From assembly GCA_022376515.1 (NCBI GenBank), contig WTXI01000085.1, forward strand, positions 62,001 to 126,000: a stretch of DNA of 64,000 nucleotides, written 5' to 3'. Position 1 is the first letter of the stretch. Every line of letters begins with the position of its first letter. Origin of the DNA: Lactifluus volemus. Lineage: Eukaryota; Basidiomycota; Agaricomycetes; Russulales; Russulaceae. A program made the position numbers and the translations under genes. Shown piece after piece: positions 35,827-45,344 of the stretch. The notes beneath the pieces were generated by a model that was not told the DNA's origin, did no database searches, and saw only the letters and a list, made by a program, of their open reading frames with translations.

Positions 35827-37398
35827 ATGGATCCTGCAGAAAATGCCATGCACAAAAGAGCCCGAATTGAGGACAAGGTAGCATCCGCGTTCCTCAAATA
35901 CCTCAATGCCACTGCCGGGAGTCGCACTGCCCAGTCCGCCAGTGGCAACTCCCAAGAAGTCTCCAGCGATACCGAGGTGAGCCTTTCGATCTCTTCAGGA
36001 GTCAAATTGTAATTCACCCCATCCGTATAAACTCCGTATTATGGATAAAGCTCGACATCTTCGCCGCGCAGCAAGGAAGAACCGAACATATCCGAGCCTT
36101 GGTCGAATCGGGTCGGGCACGCGTGACGGACTGCGAGGACGATGGGATTACCGCGTTATACTGGGCCGCCGTGTTTGACAAAGCTGATACATGCAGATAC
36201 CTCCTCGACCAGGGCTTGGAAGTCAATGCGGTCGAGGGAAAGCACCTCGCCACACCCCTGCAATGGGCCGCTCGTCACGGCCTCGTGATCATCAATCTTC
36301 TCATCCAACGTGGTGCTAACCCTCGTCTTGTCGACGCCCAAGGTTTCACCTCCCTCCACTCCGTCACCCACTCGTCGTCCTTCTGGGGTCTGCTGTACAT
36401 CGTCTGCCAGCCTGGTGTCATCATCGACGAACGCGACCACGGGGGACACACAGCCTTGCATTGGGCCTTGTATCAAGGCGACCCAATTTCCACCCAGATT
36501 CTCCTCAATTTTGGCGCGGACCCTAACGCAGTGGATCACGATGGGCTAACGTCGCTGCATTGGGCAGCTTTCAACGGCAACGAGAGCTGTATTGTCCAGC
36601 TCCTCAAGGGAGGCGCGGATATCCGAATAAAGACTCGGGATCTCCGCTCTGCCAAGGAATTTGCGTTCGAACACCACAACGTCGATACTTGGAACAAGGT
36701 AGTTGCAAAATTGGGGTTCACAGAAGACGGGACGAAAGTGCGCAGACCGCTCAGCGAGGTATGTCGCGGTCTCGAGTCTTGCAACCCAACGTGTAACAAC
36801 AGCCTGAGGCCTATTCACTGATATGCATGCGGCTCTCTAGCCCAACGTGAAAATCCTCATTTTCTCACTTCCCAGCATTTCCCTTTGCATCGCGTTCACG
36901 ATCTCGGACGTATTTCCGTGGTATATGACTGTCTTTCTCGCTCCAGTTGTGCTTTTTGTCATGCACCATGTTCGCAAACCCCCATCCCTTCGTGACTCTT
37001 GGAGGCCCTGCTCACGTTGGAGTACTAGGTTGTACGGCGCGACCTTTTACGACGCGATTCAGTCAGTGATAGCATCTACAAAAGCCCCTACTTTGTGGGT
37101 ATCGTATTCGGTTCTGCTCTGTGGATGGCATATGCCTGGATCTCCCGTCTTCGCCATGGTATGTCTCCGTGCCACCGCTTTGGTATTTCTTTTTCATGAG
37201 GGCGCTTAACCAGACGCATTTCACAAGCCTTTCATCCACGCAGCTTCTATTCTCTTATTTGTCCTTTGCATTGCAAGACCAAGACGGCGTTCAGCGCAGC
37301 GGAAAGGGAAAGGAGAATACGTGATGCGGTTTCCTACGCGAATCTTGCATTGCGCTCGCTCAAACTACAGTAGGGATCCGACAGCTGTGATCGGGTAG
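35827..37398 (+). CDS. Type II ankyrin/membrane protein without DHHC domain, copy D
   Basis: Five exons (35827-35976, 36051-36758, 36841-36969, 37029-37158, 37214-37398) join in frame to 433 residues with GT-AG introns. Exon 3 and 4 lengths (129, 130) equal those of AKR1-like A and type II C. It has MDPAENAMHKRARIED, about six ankyrin repeats (ATPLQWAARHGLVIINLLI, LTSLHWAAFNGNESCIVQLL) and membrane helices (ILIFSLPSISLCIAFTI, FGSALWMAYAWISRL). Similarity to copy C stops within the last helix at about 37270. A different, basic C-terminus (ARPRRRSAQRKGK) follows, so the cysteine-rich and DHHC exons are missing. It could be made as a membrane-anchored ankyrin protein, or it is a truncated relic with a frame open by chance. 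Confidence 0.65.
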
Positions 37399-37437
37399 GT
37401 GGTATGCACGATCTATCTAGGACTTACGGGGTCAAGC

Positions 37438-37905
37438 CATGCCGGTGGATGCCTCAGGCTGCGATTGGGGGATGACTGGTGGCCGGATGGCCCTCTCGGA
37501 AAACTCCCGGTGCTCACCCAAAGCATCCCGGCGGACATCCCGAAGCTTCTCCACTGCCTTGTCGATATGTGGGCCCGTCTGCCCTTCAAAGAGCTTGCTT
37601 AGTAACTCGAGAAGATTATCCTTGAACTCCTTTGGACAAGCGAAATCGGTGTCGAGGGGGATCGAAAGTTGGGGGATCGGATGGTGAGGCCAAAAATGAC
37701 GTCGAGGATGGCTTTCTGCGTCCCGTGTGAATCTCTGCCCTTCATCTAGTTGGATATGATAGTTTTGAAAGCTCCAATGTAGAGATTGCGCCTGAGAAGT
37801 CTCCAACGAAGACGTGGGTAAGACTTTCTCGAGAGTGATAAAGAAAAGTTCGACGGCACTCCGAAGCCATCGCCATCGCGCAAGTCTTGCCAACGGGCGA
37901 GCCTG
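37438..37905 (-). pseudogene. DUF6535 relic: C-terminal end
   Basis: The minus strand matches the last part of the DUF6535 protein: SAVELFFITLEKVLPTSSLE, then a frame change, then LSIPLDTDFACPKEFKDNLL and FEGQTGPHIDKAVEKLRDV. Several frameshifts are present and everything upstream of the motif is missing. Confidence 0.8.
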
Positions 37906-38124
37906 AGAGGTGATCGAGGCACGTGAGGAGGTGAAATGCTTTCCGGTTGGGTGAGGAAGATATTACATAATTTCCCAGGAACTCACCAACTTACCTCCCA
38001 TTGCCATGGCTCTACTGCACGATTACAGTATGGTACGGTACCTAACTGCCATCCTCACAAGCGCTCTTCCCATCTTTTCTCACATTATACGGAAGCACAA
38101 CCAAGCCCAGGCCAACCAGTGACG

Positions 38125-39168
38125 ATGCTTCCTCCACCACTGCTGCCCACCGACTCGGAAGCTGGGTATGTACAACTCCCGACAGGTTTACTTGTTACTG
38201 TTGAGCCCCCGGCGCCTGGAAGCGTTGGGCTAGACGATCCGGAAGAATATGCAGTCGGTCCATCGCCTCCCCTCGGGGTCAAACTCACTGGATACAGACT
38301 AGTCAACATAATCGTTTTACTTGGATTTGGCCTTGCCAAGTTTCTCTTGTCATTACAAGGCCAGTCCGTCGCACCGACTGGATTGGAATGGGTTGCAGGA
38401 TCGGCATTGGCAGCACTGTGAGGCAGTAATCCCTCGATCTGGACCAATGCTGACACTGATTTTCAATGACATAGGTTATATTGGATTGGGCTGTACGAAG
38501 CTGTAGAGCCGCCTAAATGGGAGTGGTTGCTCCACATTGATTGGGCGCCAGCTATTGTTTTTACTTCGAACTGCTTTATCTGTGGTGGTGAGTGTTCAAG
38601 GAACTGTTTTCAAATTGGCATTCGTGTGATTAACTATACGCAGCTCTTCAAGTATTGGTTTTCTTGTTGCAATACCTCCTGCTCTTCAGCATACCCCTGT
38701 ATCTCACTGGAGTGCTTGCCCTTTTGTTCTGGTTACCCCAATATGGTTCATTCTACTATGTCATTATTTTGACAGTTTTTGCATTCACGGCACCACCTAC
38801 TCTCCTCGTGCTCAATCATTTTTCTTCGGTACGTTAGGCATCTTTTTGCTTGCCATTTTGATGACTTGAGTTGCAGAGAGTCCCAATGCGGAACCAAAGG
38901 TGGTTTTTGCCTTCTACCAGAATGTTCTTTGAGATGTATCGTCCTCACTACCCCATATATACACGATACAGTAAGCTTACCTCGGTTTGTGTCTCTCTGA
39001 GTTCTCACCTCTGATCTAATATGTGTAGGGCTACTAGGCAAGGCTGGATACATCGTTGGTCTGCTATCTGGCTTTCTTCTAATGTGCATATTACCGCCTA
39101 TCTTAATGGTTCACACTATATATGCTGAGATAACTAGAAGTGCCCGGAGTACTACTAGTCGAGTCTGA
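38125..39168 (+). CDS. Multi-pass membrane protein of unknown function, copy 2
   Basis: A spliced gene starting MLPPPLLPTDSEAGYVQL. Exon 1 carries PPLGVKLTGYRLVNIIVLL and GQSVAPTGLEWV and splices at 38418 to exon 2 at 38475 (LLYWIGLYEAVEPPKWEW). Exon 3 holds two or three helices (LLLFSIPLYLTGVLALLF, VIILTVFAFTAPPTLL). The next encodes RVPMRNQRWFLPSTRMF, and the last a helix (GYIVGLLSGFLLMCIL) and a Ser/Thr/Arg-rich end at TGA 39166-39168. It is the paralogue of the gene at 17123-17976, with a longer N-terminus. Predicted integral membrane, function unknown. Confidence 0.75.
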
Positions 39169-39289
39169 GGGCATGGCCCGGGCGTGGTAGTATTACCTCA
39201 AACCACGATCAATGATACTGTATCTGTAGATTAGCATCAACACTTACATATACTCGATCATCTTTATAACTGACTGCTCACTAGCATAA

Positions 39290-39600
39290 TTGTTTATGAT
39301 TCCTGAGCCAGTGGTTTCTGCCTCTGCCGTTTCCTATCTATCCCCCCAACTCTCCAATCTCAGGCTGACTCCCCATGTATGTTGTTGCAACCATGGACCT
39401 TTTCTTTTCGTCCGTCCAAGTTCCAATCTGGTCAATCCTCCAACGCCTACTAGTAGGCCAGCGTCCTGTTCGCTTAAGTAAGTTCTGAAAATTGCACATT
39501 AGATGACGACACCTGAACTGTCCACCCTTGGCCCGTATGGTTTCATGGGTGTCCTTGATGATTGGGAACGTAAATGCCCCCCCACCCGCTACAATTATGG
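39290..39600 (+). pseudogene. 3' relic of type I AKR1-like gene
   Basis: A weak but collinear match to the last exon of AKR1-like A: a hydrophobic piece (DLFLF, IWSILQ against DMFLF, IWSTLQ) followed by MTTPELSTLGPYGFMG against MTTLEVSNLGRYGYMG. The rest of the gene is absent and frames are broken. Confidence 0.65.
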
Positions 39601-40280
39601 AGCCCATGATTACCTGGATGGCTCTACTAGTGGAGGTGTACGATGAACAAGAAATCCCTTGCTGCCATCGCCACGGTCATGACCTCGCATTCAGACACCA
39701 GTCAGGTTACAGCTTGGGAATCCTGGAATCCTTCTATGCTTCAATTGAACCGCTCCACGTCGGGGATGGACATTGGGGTATCGGTAAGAAATTTTTGCTG
39801 AGGGATCCCGGGGGCACGGAAGAGGCATGGGCGTGAGGAGGCTGAGAATTCGAGAACGTCGAGCTGATCACGGGAAGGGCCAGAGAAACTGCAGCTGCAG
39901 GACAGGAGATTAGTGGCTTTTAGAGTGGGCTGAGCCTAGTAAATAGGGTCGGTTTCCATGTTTAGCGTACGCACCCAGCAGCGCACAGTCCAATGGGGTG
40001 AGAGAACAGGGAGTAGGTACAGTAGCATGAAGGAGTCAGGTCCAGCACTTAGTGTGAAGCGCCGGCACCCGATATTAGAAGAGAAGATCGTTACAAAGAT
40101 GAGGCCTCAGAATCCTTAAATATCTGCATAGGGTCAAAGACAAACCATACCATTTGTCTTCATTGATATGACACGACCACCGACTCGGACTGGATGCTTA
40201 GTATTCGATGTTTATGCTGTGTTATCCCACACCAATCATCAATGCGTTTGTTGCGAGATTTCGACGATGACTTGGTATTT
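39601..40280. other. Left flank of the retrotransposon, nothing recognised
   Basis: No gene supported. A short frame near 40170-40280 continues across the reconstituted insertion site (see findings). Confidence 0.35.
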
Positions 40281-41135
40281 TGTAAGACGGCCCCAAGTGG
40301 ACGTCTTGCATCAAATACATTTAGTTTACCCCACGATGAGATGGTCTCATAAGTGGAGCGTTGAAACAGAGCCTGCTTAGGATCGGAGGTCCCAAGCAAA
40401 TATATTAATCGGGACGACTCAAGTGGCCCCCCCGGGCCGACCCAAACCCATATCGGGCATGGGCTAAACAGAGATACGAACGCTGGCCACATGAGCCATG
40501 TGGATCAAACGAAAACTTCACCCACCAGATCAAGGGTGCATAAAATAAGTTCATTAAGGACAAAAATCGTAGCTAGGCGATCAGCCGGTAAAAGGTGATC
40601 GCCTTCAACGAAATATCACGCCAACGGCACGGACGGTCCGAGCCGAAGACAGCCGCGTCAATGATGCAGGCGGCCCGCCTCGCCTAGATAACGGGACCGC
40701 AGAAATAACGATGCCTCACTCAAGACGGGGCACGCTACGATTCAGCAACGCACTCCGTCGGAGTGCCTTGCATCAAATAAAATTTAGCTGAACCCTGGAA
40801 ACAAAGGAACGCGTGAGATCACGCGATCGAAAGAATCTATCACAAGGATGATTAGAAGATCGAAGCAGATCGGACTGGTTTATTGACAGACCTAGATACT
40901 GAAGCTATGTACTTATACCCCGAGCCCTCCTTGATGGGGGGCGACTTTTACCCTTTACGTAGTATACACAATCAACCGCAGATTTGGCAGGTTCTGTTTG
41001 TGTTGTGCTCTTAAGGTGCCTCAAAGTCGAATCAAGCGATCTCATCTCCATTATCACCTCTCCTCATCTTATCTTATACCAATACCCCCAACACTTTCTA
41101 CGCTAAGTTGTCTGCTTACGTACGGAAGTGTTACA
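40281..41135 (+). repeat. 5' LTR
   Basis: 855 bases, TGTAAGACGG to GTGTTACA. It differs from the 3' LTR by A versus G in the CTGGAAACRAAGG segment (about 40802). Confidence 0.95.
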
Positions 41136-41183
41136 CTTTTTTGAACCCTCAAACACGAGTTACATTGTGGAAATCTACGGATC

Positions 41184-44100
41184 ATGTCTTTCAACAAAGG
41201 CCCTCCCGCATTGAATACCCGTGCAGCCACCAAGGCTGCCGCCACCCGCCACACAGATGAGCGGAAGACTAAGACCGCCCCTTCTAAGAAGGAGCAACCG
41301 CAAAGAGAACCAGAGGGAGCAGTACTGCACTCAGAGGTCCATGCCCCGACCGAGACTTCCCAGTTAACCCCAATCGTTGACAACGTACATTCGGGACCAA
41401 GGCTCCCCGAAATGGAAAGCCACCTGCAGATCCCAGAAGCTACAGAGCGAGGTACACTCCGCGAAACGCCGGACGAACCTCAGCTTGAGCCAGAACAATC
41501 ATTTACAACTGCCCCTTTGAGCTTCGCAACGTCCACAACACCTATGAGTGTTATTGCACGTCACGGTGCAACTGAGGAGAGACACCCAACCCCTGAAGCC
41601 CGACAGGACAAGGGGAAACAACGCGCGCACTATGAGATATCCCATGAAGCATCCAGTAGCGCACAGAGAAGTGACCACAGTATGTCGTCGCAAACCGCAC
41701 GTTTGCAAAGGGACATTGAGGCTCTAAGGGAAGACGTGAACAGGTGGGGCATGATTGCAGAAACCGCCGCACGAGAGCTGGAAACTCAACTGGCTGATCA
41801 ACGAATCATTCAGCAACGATTCTCGATTGCCAGCAATAACGCCAACTTCTCGAGAAATGTGTTTCGGGGATTGCAACAGAAACTGGGAGATTACGGTCTC
41901 CCATATGCAGACGAGGAATTACGCCTGGCTTCACCGGGCGCACCAGATGACCAAGCGATATATTTTGATCGCGGATCAAATGAGCTCCATACGGAATTCG
42001 GAGGGCACCATGGTGCACAAGAGCTCCTAACGCCTACGATCAAGGTGGAAAGAGAGACCACCGAATTACCACTGACACCAATGGAGTCATATGAAGATCG
42101 GGACCGGCAGCGGAGAGCTCAGATCCATGAGAGATATCTCGACGACGTAAGGAAATCGAGAGCTCGAGCACTGCACCGACCCGCTCGAGGGAGAGGCCTT
42201 CCCCCACCTTGGACGATAAGGAGGGCTGAGAGAGATCATTACACGCCAGAGGACCCTCAAGATGAGGACAGGTCACAGATATCCGGGCGACCCGACACGC
42301 CCGTAACAGACAGAATGGATTCTCCGCAACCAATCGTACTAGACCAGCTCCCACATGCACTAGATGTGGATTATGCACAAAGAATGGCTGGAGCACGTCA
42401 GCAACACTTTAGACCATTGCATGCACCTCAGGCGCAGCATGACGCAGCCGAGCGGTATAGGGCTAGGCAGGATCAACCAAGATTACAACCCATCGCAGCA
42501 AGGGCACCCCTGGCACACGGAGCAATCAATTTGGCGGCTCCTTATATGCTCCCGGCGCCCGCAGCACTTGCACAAGGGCACCCGCACAGGGATCATGAGA
42601 TCGATATGATTACCAGCTTGATCCGGCATATCAGGGAATCCTTATCGGGGATTCCGCACGACCTCCCGGAGATCAAAGGGCTCCGGGCGAAGCTGCCAGA
42701 GCCATACGCTGGCGAGGATGACTTCGATAAATTGGATAATTGGTTGCAGAACTTACTGCGCCATTTTAAGATCAACCGCCTCACAGCGGATGACAGGGAC
42801 GCAGACCGCGTGCTAATCACGGGAACCTGCCTCAAAGGCAAGGCAGAACGGTGGTTTAATCATGAAGTGGAACGCCCAACACGGATAATCCGCAACTGGA
42901 CATTCGAATCAGTAATTACAGGCATATTCAGAGCGTTTATAACTACTGCTACGGCGCAACAAGCAGTGCGTAAATACGCTCAAATCAAATATTCACAGGA
43001 TGAAGGCGTAGCAGCCTTCCACCGCGAACTACTGTTGTGGGCTGGACGCCTTGCACAATACCCAGACGAGTACTCATTCAAAAGGAGACTGCTCAACGGC
43101 ATACCAGCAGATATCCGGCATCATCTTGCACTCTATGAGGGTATAACCGCGGAGCATAGCACTATCGATGAAATAGTGAGCAGGGCCGGGTACATCGAGA
43201 AAACACTCGCTTCACTCAGATCAGGACGCAAACCTGATGGACAGAATGCCCCAGTAGTACCGGGCATTGCAGGAGCACCCCAAAGATCCACGCGAGATAA
43301 CAGAAACTCCCGCGATCGTAATCAATCTCCCAGAAAGCCACTCAATCGATCTAGCGACAAAATACGGCCGCAGACCCAACAATCTGGGCATAAACCAGTA
43401 CAGACTCCTACACCCCAGACAGGGAGAGGCGACACCTCGAAACTGACGTGTTACAAGTGTGGCCAGGTCGGACACATAGCTACAAATCCGAAATGCCCCC
43501 AATACAAGAAACCAGCTCAGCGTCAGTTGTTTGCGGCGCAAGTGATCGATGACAGATCGGAGGGCGATCAACCGGACGCTGATAAGCTCTCAGAAGAATC
43601 TGGGGAAACAGATAACGTTAACCCCGAATCAGGGGATAACAACGAACAAGAATCACAATCAGATCAGGACGATCAGACAGATGTCCCTGACGGCTCACAA
43701 TTCGACGGAGATCACACGGGTTATGAGGAGTACGATGGTTATGCAATACCATCGGAAGATGAGGATTCCGAAGCCGAGTACATACGAGCGATGCATGAGG
43801 AGGAGATTCCCGACGATACCCCACTACCACAACTGGAAGATGCGGATTGGGAATCACGACGTGATGAAATTCGTGCACGCTACGAACGCGCACCATGGGT
43901 GCCTCATGATGCACTCGAGTTCACCCCACAGTACAGCGTTACGCACATACGCGGATGCGACGTGTGTATCGCATTCAAAGAGCATACCATAATCGCAAAA
44001 GCACTTGAAAGCGACAACTCGATAGCCTGGAAGGCTCGAAATAAGTTCGAGCGTGATCTAGTATCCCTCGGATGGGACATGGCGTGTACGGAGAGCCGAG

Positions 44101-45248
44101 GGCGACCCATCAACGCACTTAGCGCCCTTAATATTGCACTAGAAAACAAGAATCACCGTCTCACAATGGAGGTGGATTCACTACGTTTGGCTAGCAAGCG
44201 TGCCGCCACAAAGTACAAAGACCTCGAGGAGGCACTCAGTCTGGATCGTCTCGACCTCGACTTGAGATACGGAGAGATCGATCTATTGCAATCGCATTGC
44301 AGACGGATAGCTCGGTATTGTACCGAGTTAGAGCATCGTTTGAATTATACGCCGCCCACGCGGCACGCCGATGAGGCCACTGATACCAGGAATATCCGTT
44401 CACTCATTGCACAGATAAGTGCCTTACCCCACGAGGACGAGGACGTTCAGATGCGATCCGACACTACATCGGAAGTAGAAAATCTAAGCGAGATTAGAAC
44501 GGACAAGTCGATCGGATTGGCGACTCAAAACGCCGGGCAGATTCTAGAACCCCAGATCGATGGGATTATAGATGCTCACAGTGGGTCGCGGGATCATTCA
44601 ATACCAGCGTATAGATTCATAATTCAACGTCCCGATGGTCATCCCGATGACGCGCACAGCGACGAGATAACAATCGAACGCATAGCTGCTGCACGCGATA
44701 ACGATCAATCTAAAGATCGGGAGTTCAGATCGGCCCAACGTCGGACTTACACAATCAGCGATCGACCTCGCAGCACAATCAGTGACCGAAGGTGTATGGC
44801 TACACTAATTAAAGTGAACGATCTGGAAGCATACGCTCTCCTGGATTCAGGGAGCACTACAGTATCGATAACACACGATTTCGCTCGTGTGGCTAGATTA
44901 AAAGTAATGCAGTTGGAAAACCCGATTGCGCTACAATTAGGTACCGTTGGCAGCAGATCAGTAATTAATTTCGGCTCGCGAGCCTCGCTTAGGCTCGGAC
45001 CGATCAAGGATGACGACGCCTACTTAGACGTCGTTAATATAGATCGCTATGATATGATCATCGGCACCCCTTTCATGCGAAAACATGGATTAGTGATGGA
45101 CTTCAGTCGCAATGAATTATCTTATCGGGGTGAAACTGTCCCAACATTGACATCGGGGCAGGAGGATCTCATGATCTCCCGAAGGCGGTCTACGCGAGTA
45201 CGAACCCCCGCATCACCCGACGGGAAGGTCTCGCACACTGAACATTGA
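41184..45248 (+). CDS. Retrotransposon Gag-protease ORF
   Basis: 1354 codons. After a low-complexity N-terminus, residues about 500-640 form a retrotransposon Gag domain (LDNWLQNLLRHFKI, GKAERWFNHEV). A zinc knuckle (CYKCGQVGHIATNPKC, spacing C-2-C-4-H-6-C, two residues longer than the usual last gap) is at about 756. An acidic linker follows, then an unusual CDVC/coiled-coil segment at about 920-1050. The retroviral-type aspartic protease is near the end (ALLDSGSTTVS at about 1218, DMIIGTPFM). The frame ends with TGA at 45246-45248 in the context CAT-TGA-CTA. The next ORF is in the same frame with no other stop between. The ATG at 41184 is the first in the frame. Confidence 0.93.
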   Translation: MSFNKGPPALNTRAATKAAATRHTDERKTKTAPSKKEQPQREPEGAVLHSEVHAPTETSQLTPIVDNVHSGPRLPEMESHLQIPEATERGTLRETPDEPQLEPEQSFTTAPLSFATSTTPMSVIARHGATEERHPTPEARQDKGKQRAHYEISHEASSSAQRSDHSMSSQTARLQRDIEALREDVNRWGMIAETAARELETQLADQRIIQQRFSIASNNANFSRNVFRGLQQKLGDYGLPYADEELRLASPGAPDDQAIYFDRGSNELHTEFGGHHGAQELLTPTIKVERETTELPLTPMESYEDRDRQRRAQIHERYLDDVRKSRARALHRPARGRGLPPPWTIRRAERDHYTPEDPQDEDRSQISGRPDTPVTDRMDSPQPIVLDQLPHALDVDYAQRMAGARQQHFRPLHAPQAQHDAAERYRARQDQPRLQPIAARAPLAHGAINLAAPYMLPAPAALAQGHPHRDHEIDMITSLIRHIRESLSGIPHDLPEIKGLRAKLPEPYAGEDDFDKLDNWLQNLLRHFKINRLTADDRDADRVLITGTCLKGKAERWFNHEVERPTRIIRNWTFESVITGIFRAFITTATAQQAVRKYAQIKYSQDEGVAAFHRELLLWAGRLAQYPDEYSFKRRLLNGIPADIRHHLALYEGITAEHSTIDEIVSRAGYIEKTLASLRSGRKPDGQNAPVVPGIAGAPQRSTRDNRNSRDRNQSPRKPLNRSSDKIRPQTQQSGHKPVQTPTPQTGRGDTSKLTCYKCGQVGHIATNPKCPQYKKPAQRQLFAAQVIDDRSEGDQPDADKLSEESGETDNVNPESGDNNEQESQSDQDDQTDVPDGSQFDGDHTGYEEYDGYAIPSEDEDSEAEYIRAMHEEEIPDDTPLPQLEDADWESRRDEIRARYERAPWVPHDALEFTPQYSVTHIRGCDVCIAFKEHTIIAKALESDNSIAWKARNKFERDLVSLGWDMACTESRGRPINALSALNIALENKNHRLTMEVDSLRLASKRAATKYKDLEEALSLDRLDLDLRYGEIDLLQSHCRRIARYCTELEHRLNYTPPTRHADEATDTRNIRSLIAQISALPHEDEDVQMRSDTTSEVENLSEIRTDKSIGLATQNAGQILEPQIDGIIDAHSGSRDHSIPAYRFIIQRPDGHPDDAHSDEITIERIAAARDNDQSKDREFRSAQRRTYTISDRPRSTISDRRCMATLIKVNDLEAYALLDSGSTTVSITHDFARVARLKVMQLENPIALQLGTVGSRSVINFGSRASLRLGPIKDDDAYLDVVNIDRYDMIIGTPFMRKHGLVMDFSRNELSYRGETVPTLTSGQEDLMISRRRSTRVRTPASPDGKVSHTEH

Positions 45249-45251
45249 CTA
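45246..45251 (+). promoter_or_regulatory. Probable stop-codon readthrough site (TGA CTA)
   Basis: The only stop between gag-protease and pol is TGA followed by CTA. Thirty-two sense codons then lead to the first pol ATG. UGA-CUA is the known efficient readthrough context in fungi and animals. Confidence 0.7.
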
Positions 45252-45344
45252 AAGCCCCGATCTGCGAATCCCTCGCAAGTACAAAGCAGCCAGGGCTCAC
45301 TAACACCACTTCCGAGCGAGGAGCGGAAGGTACAACGCGTCCAA

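Noticed and set aside
41184..45248. Interpreting the TGA after the protease as a pseudogene mutation
   Set aside because: The element is otherwise intact and very young, the stop sits exactly at the domain border, and its context is the readthrough motif, so a functional stop is more likely.
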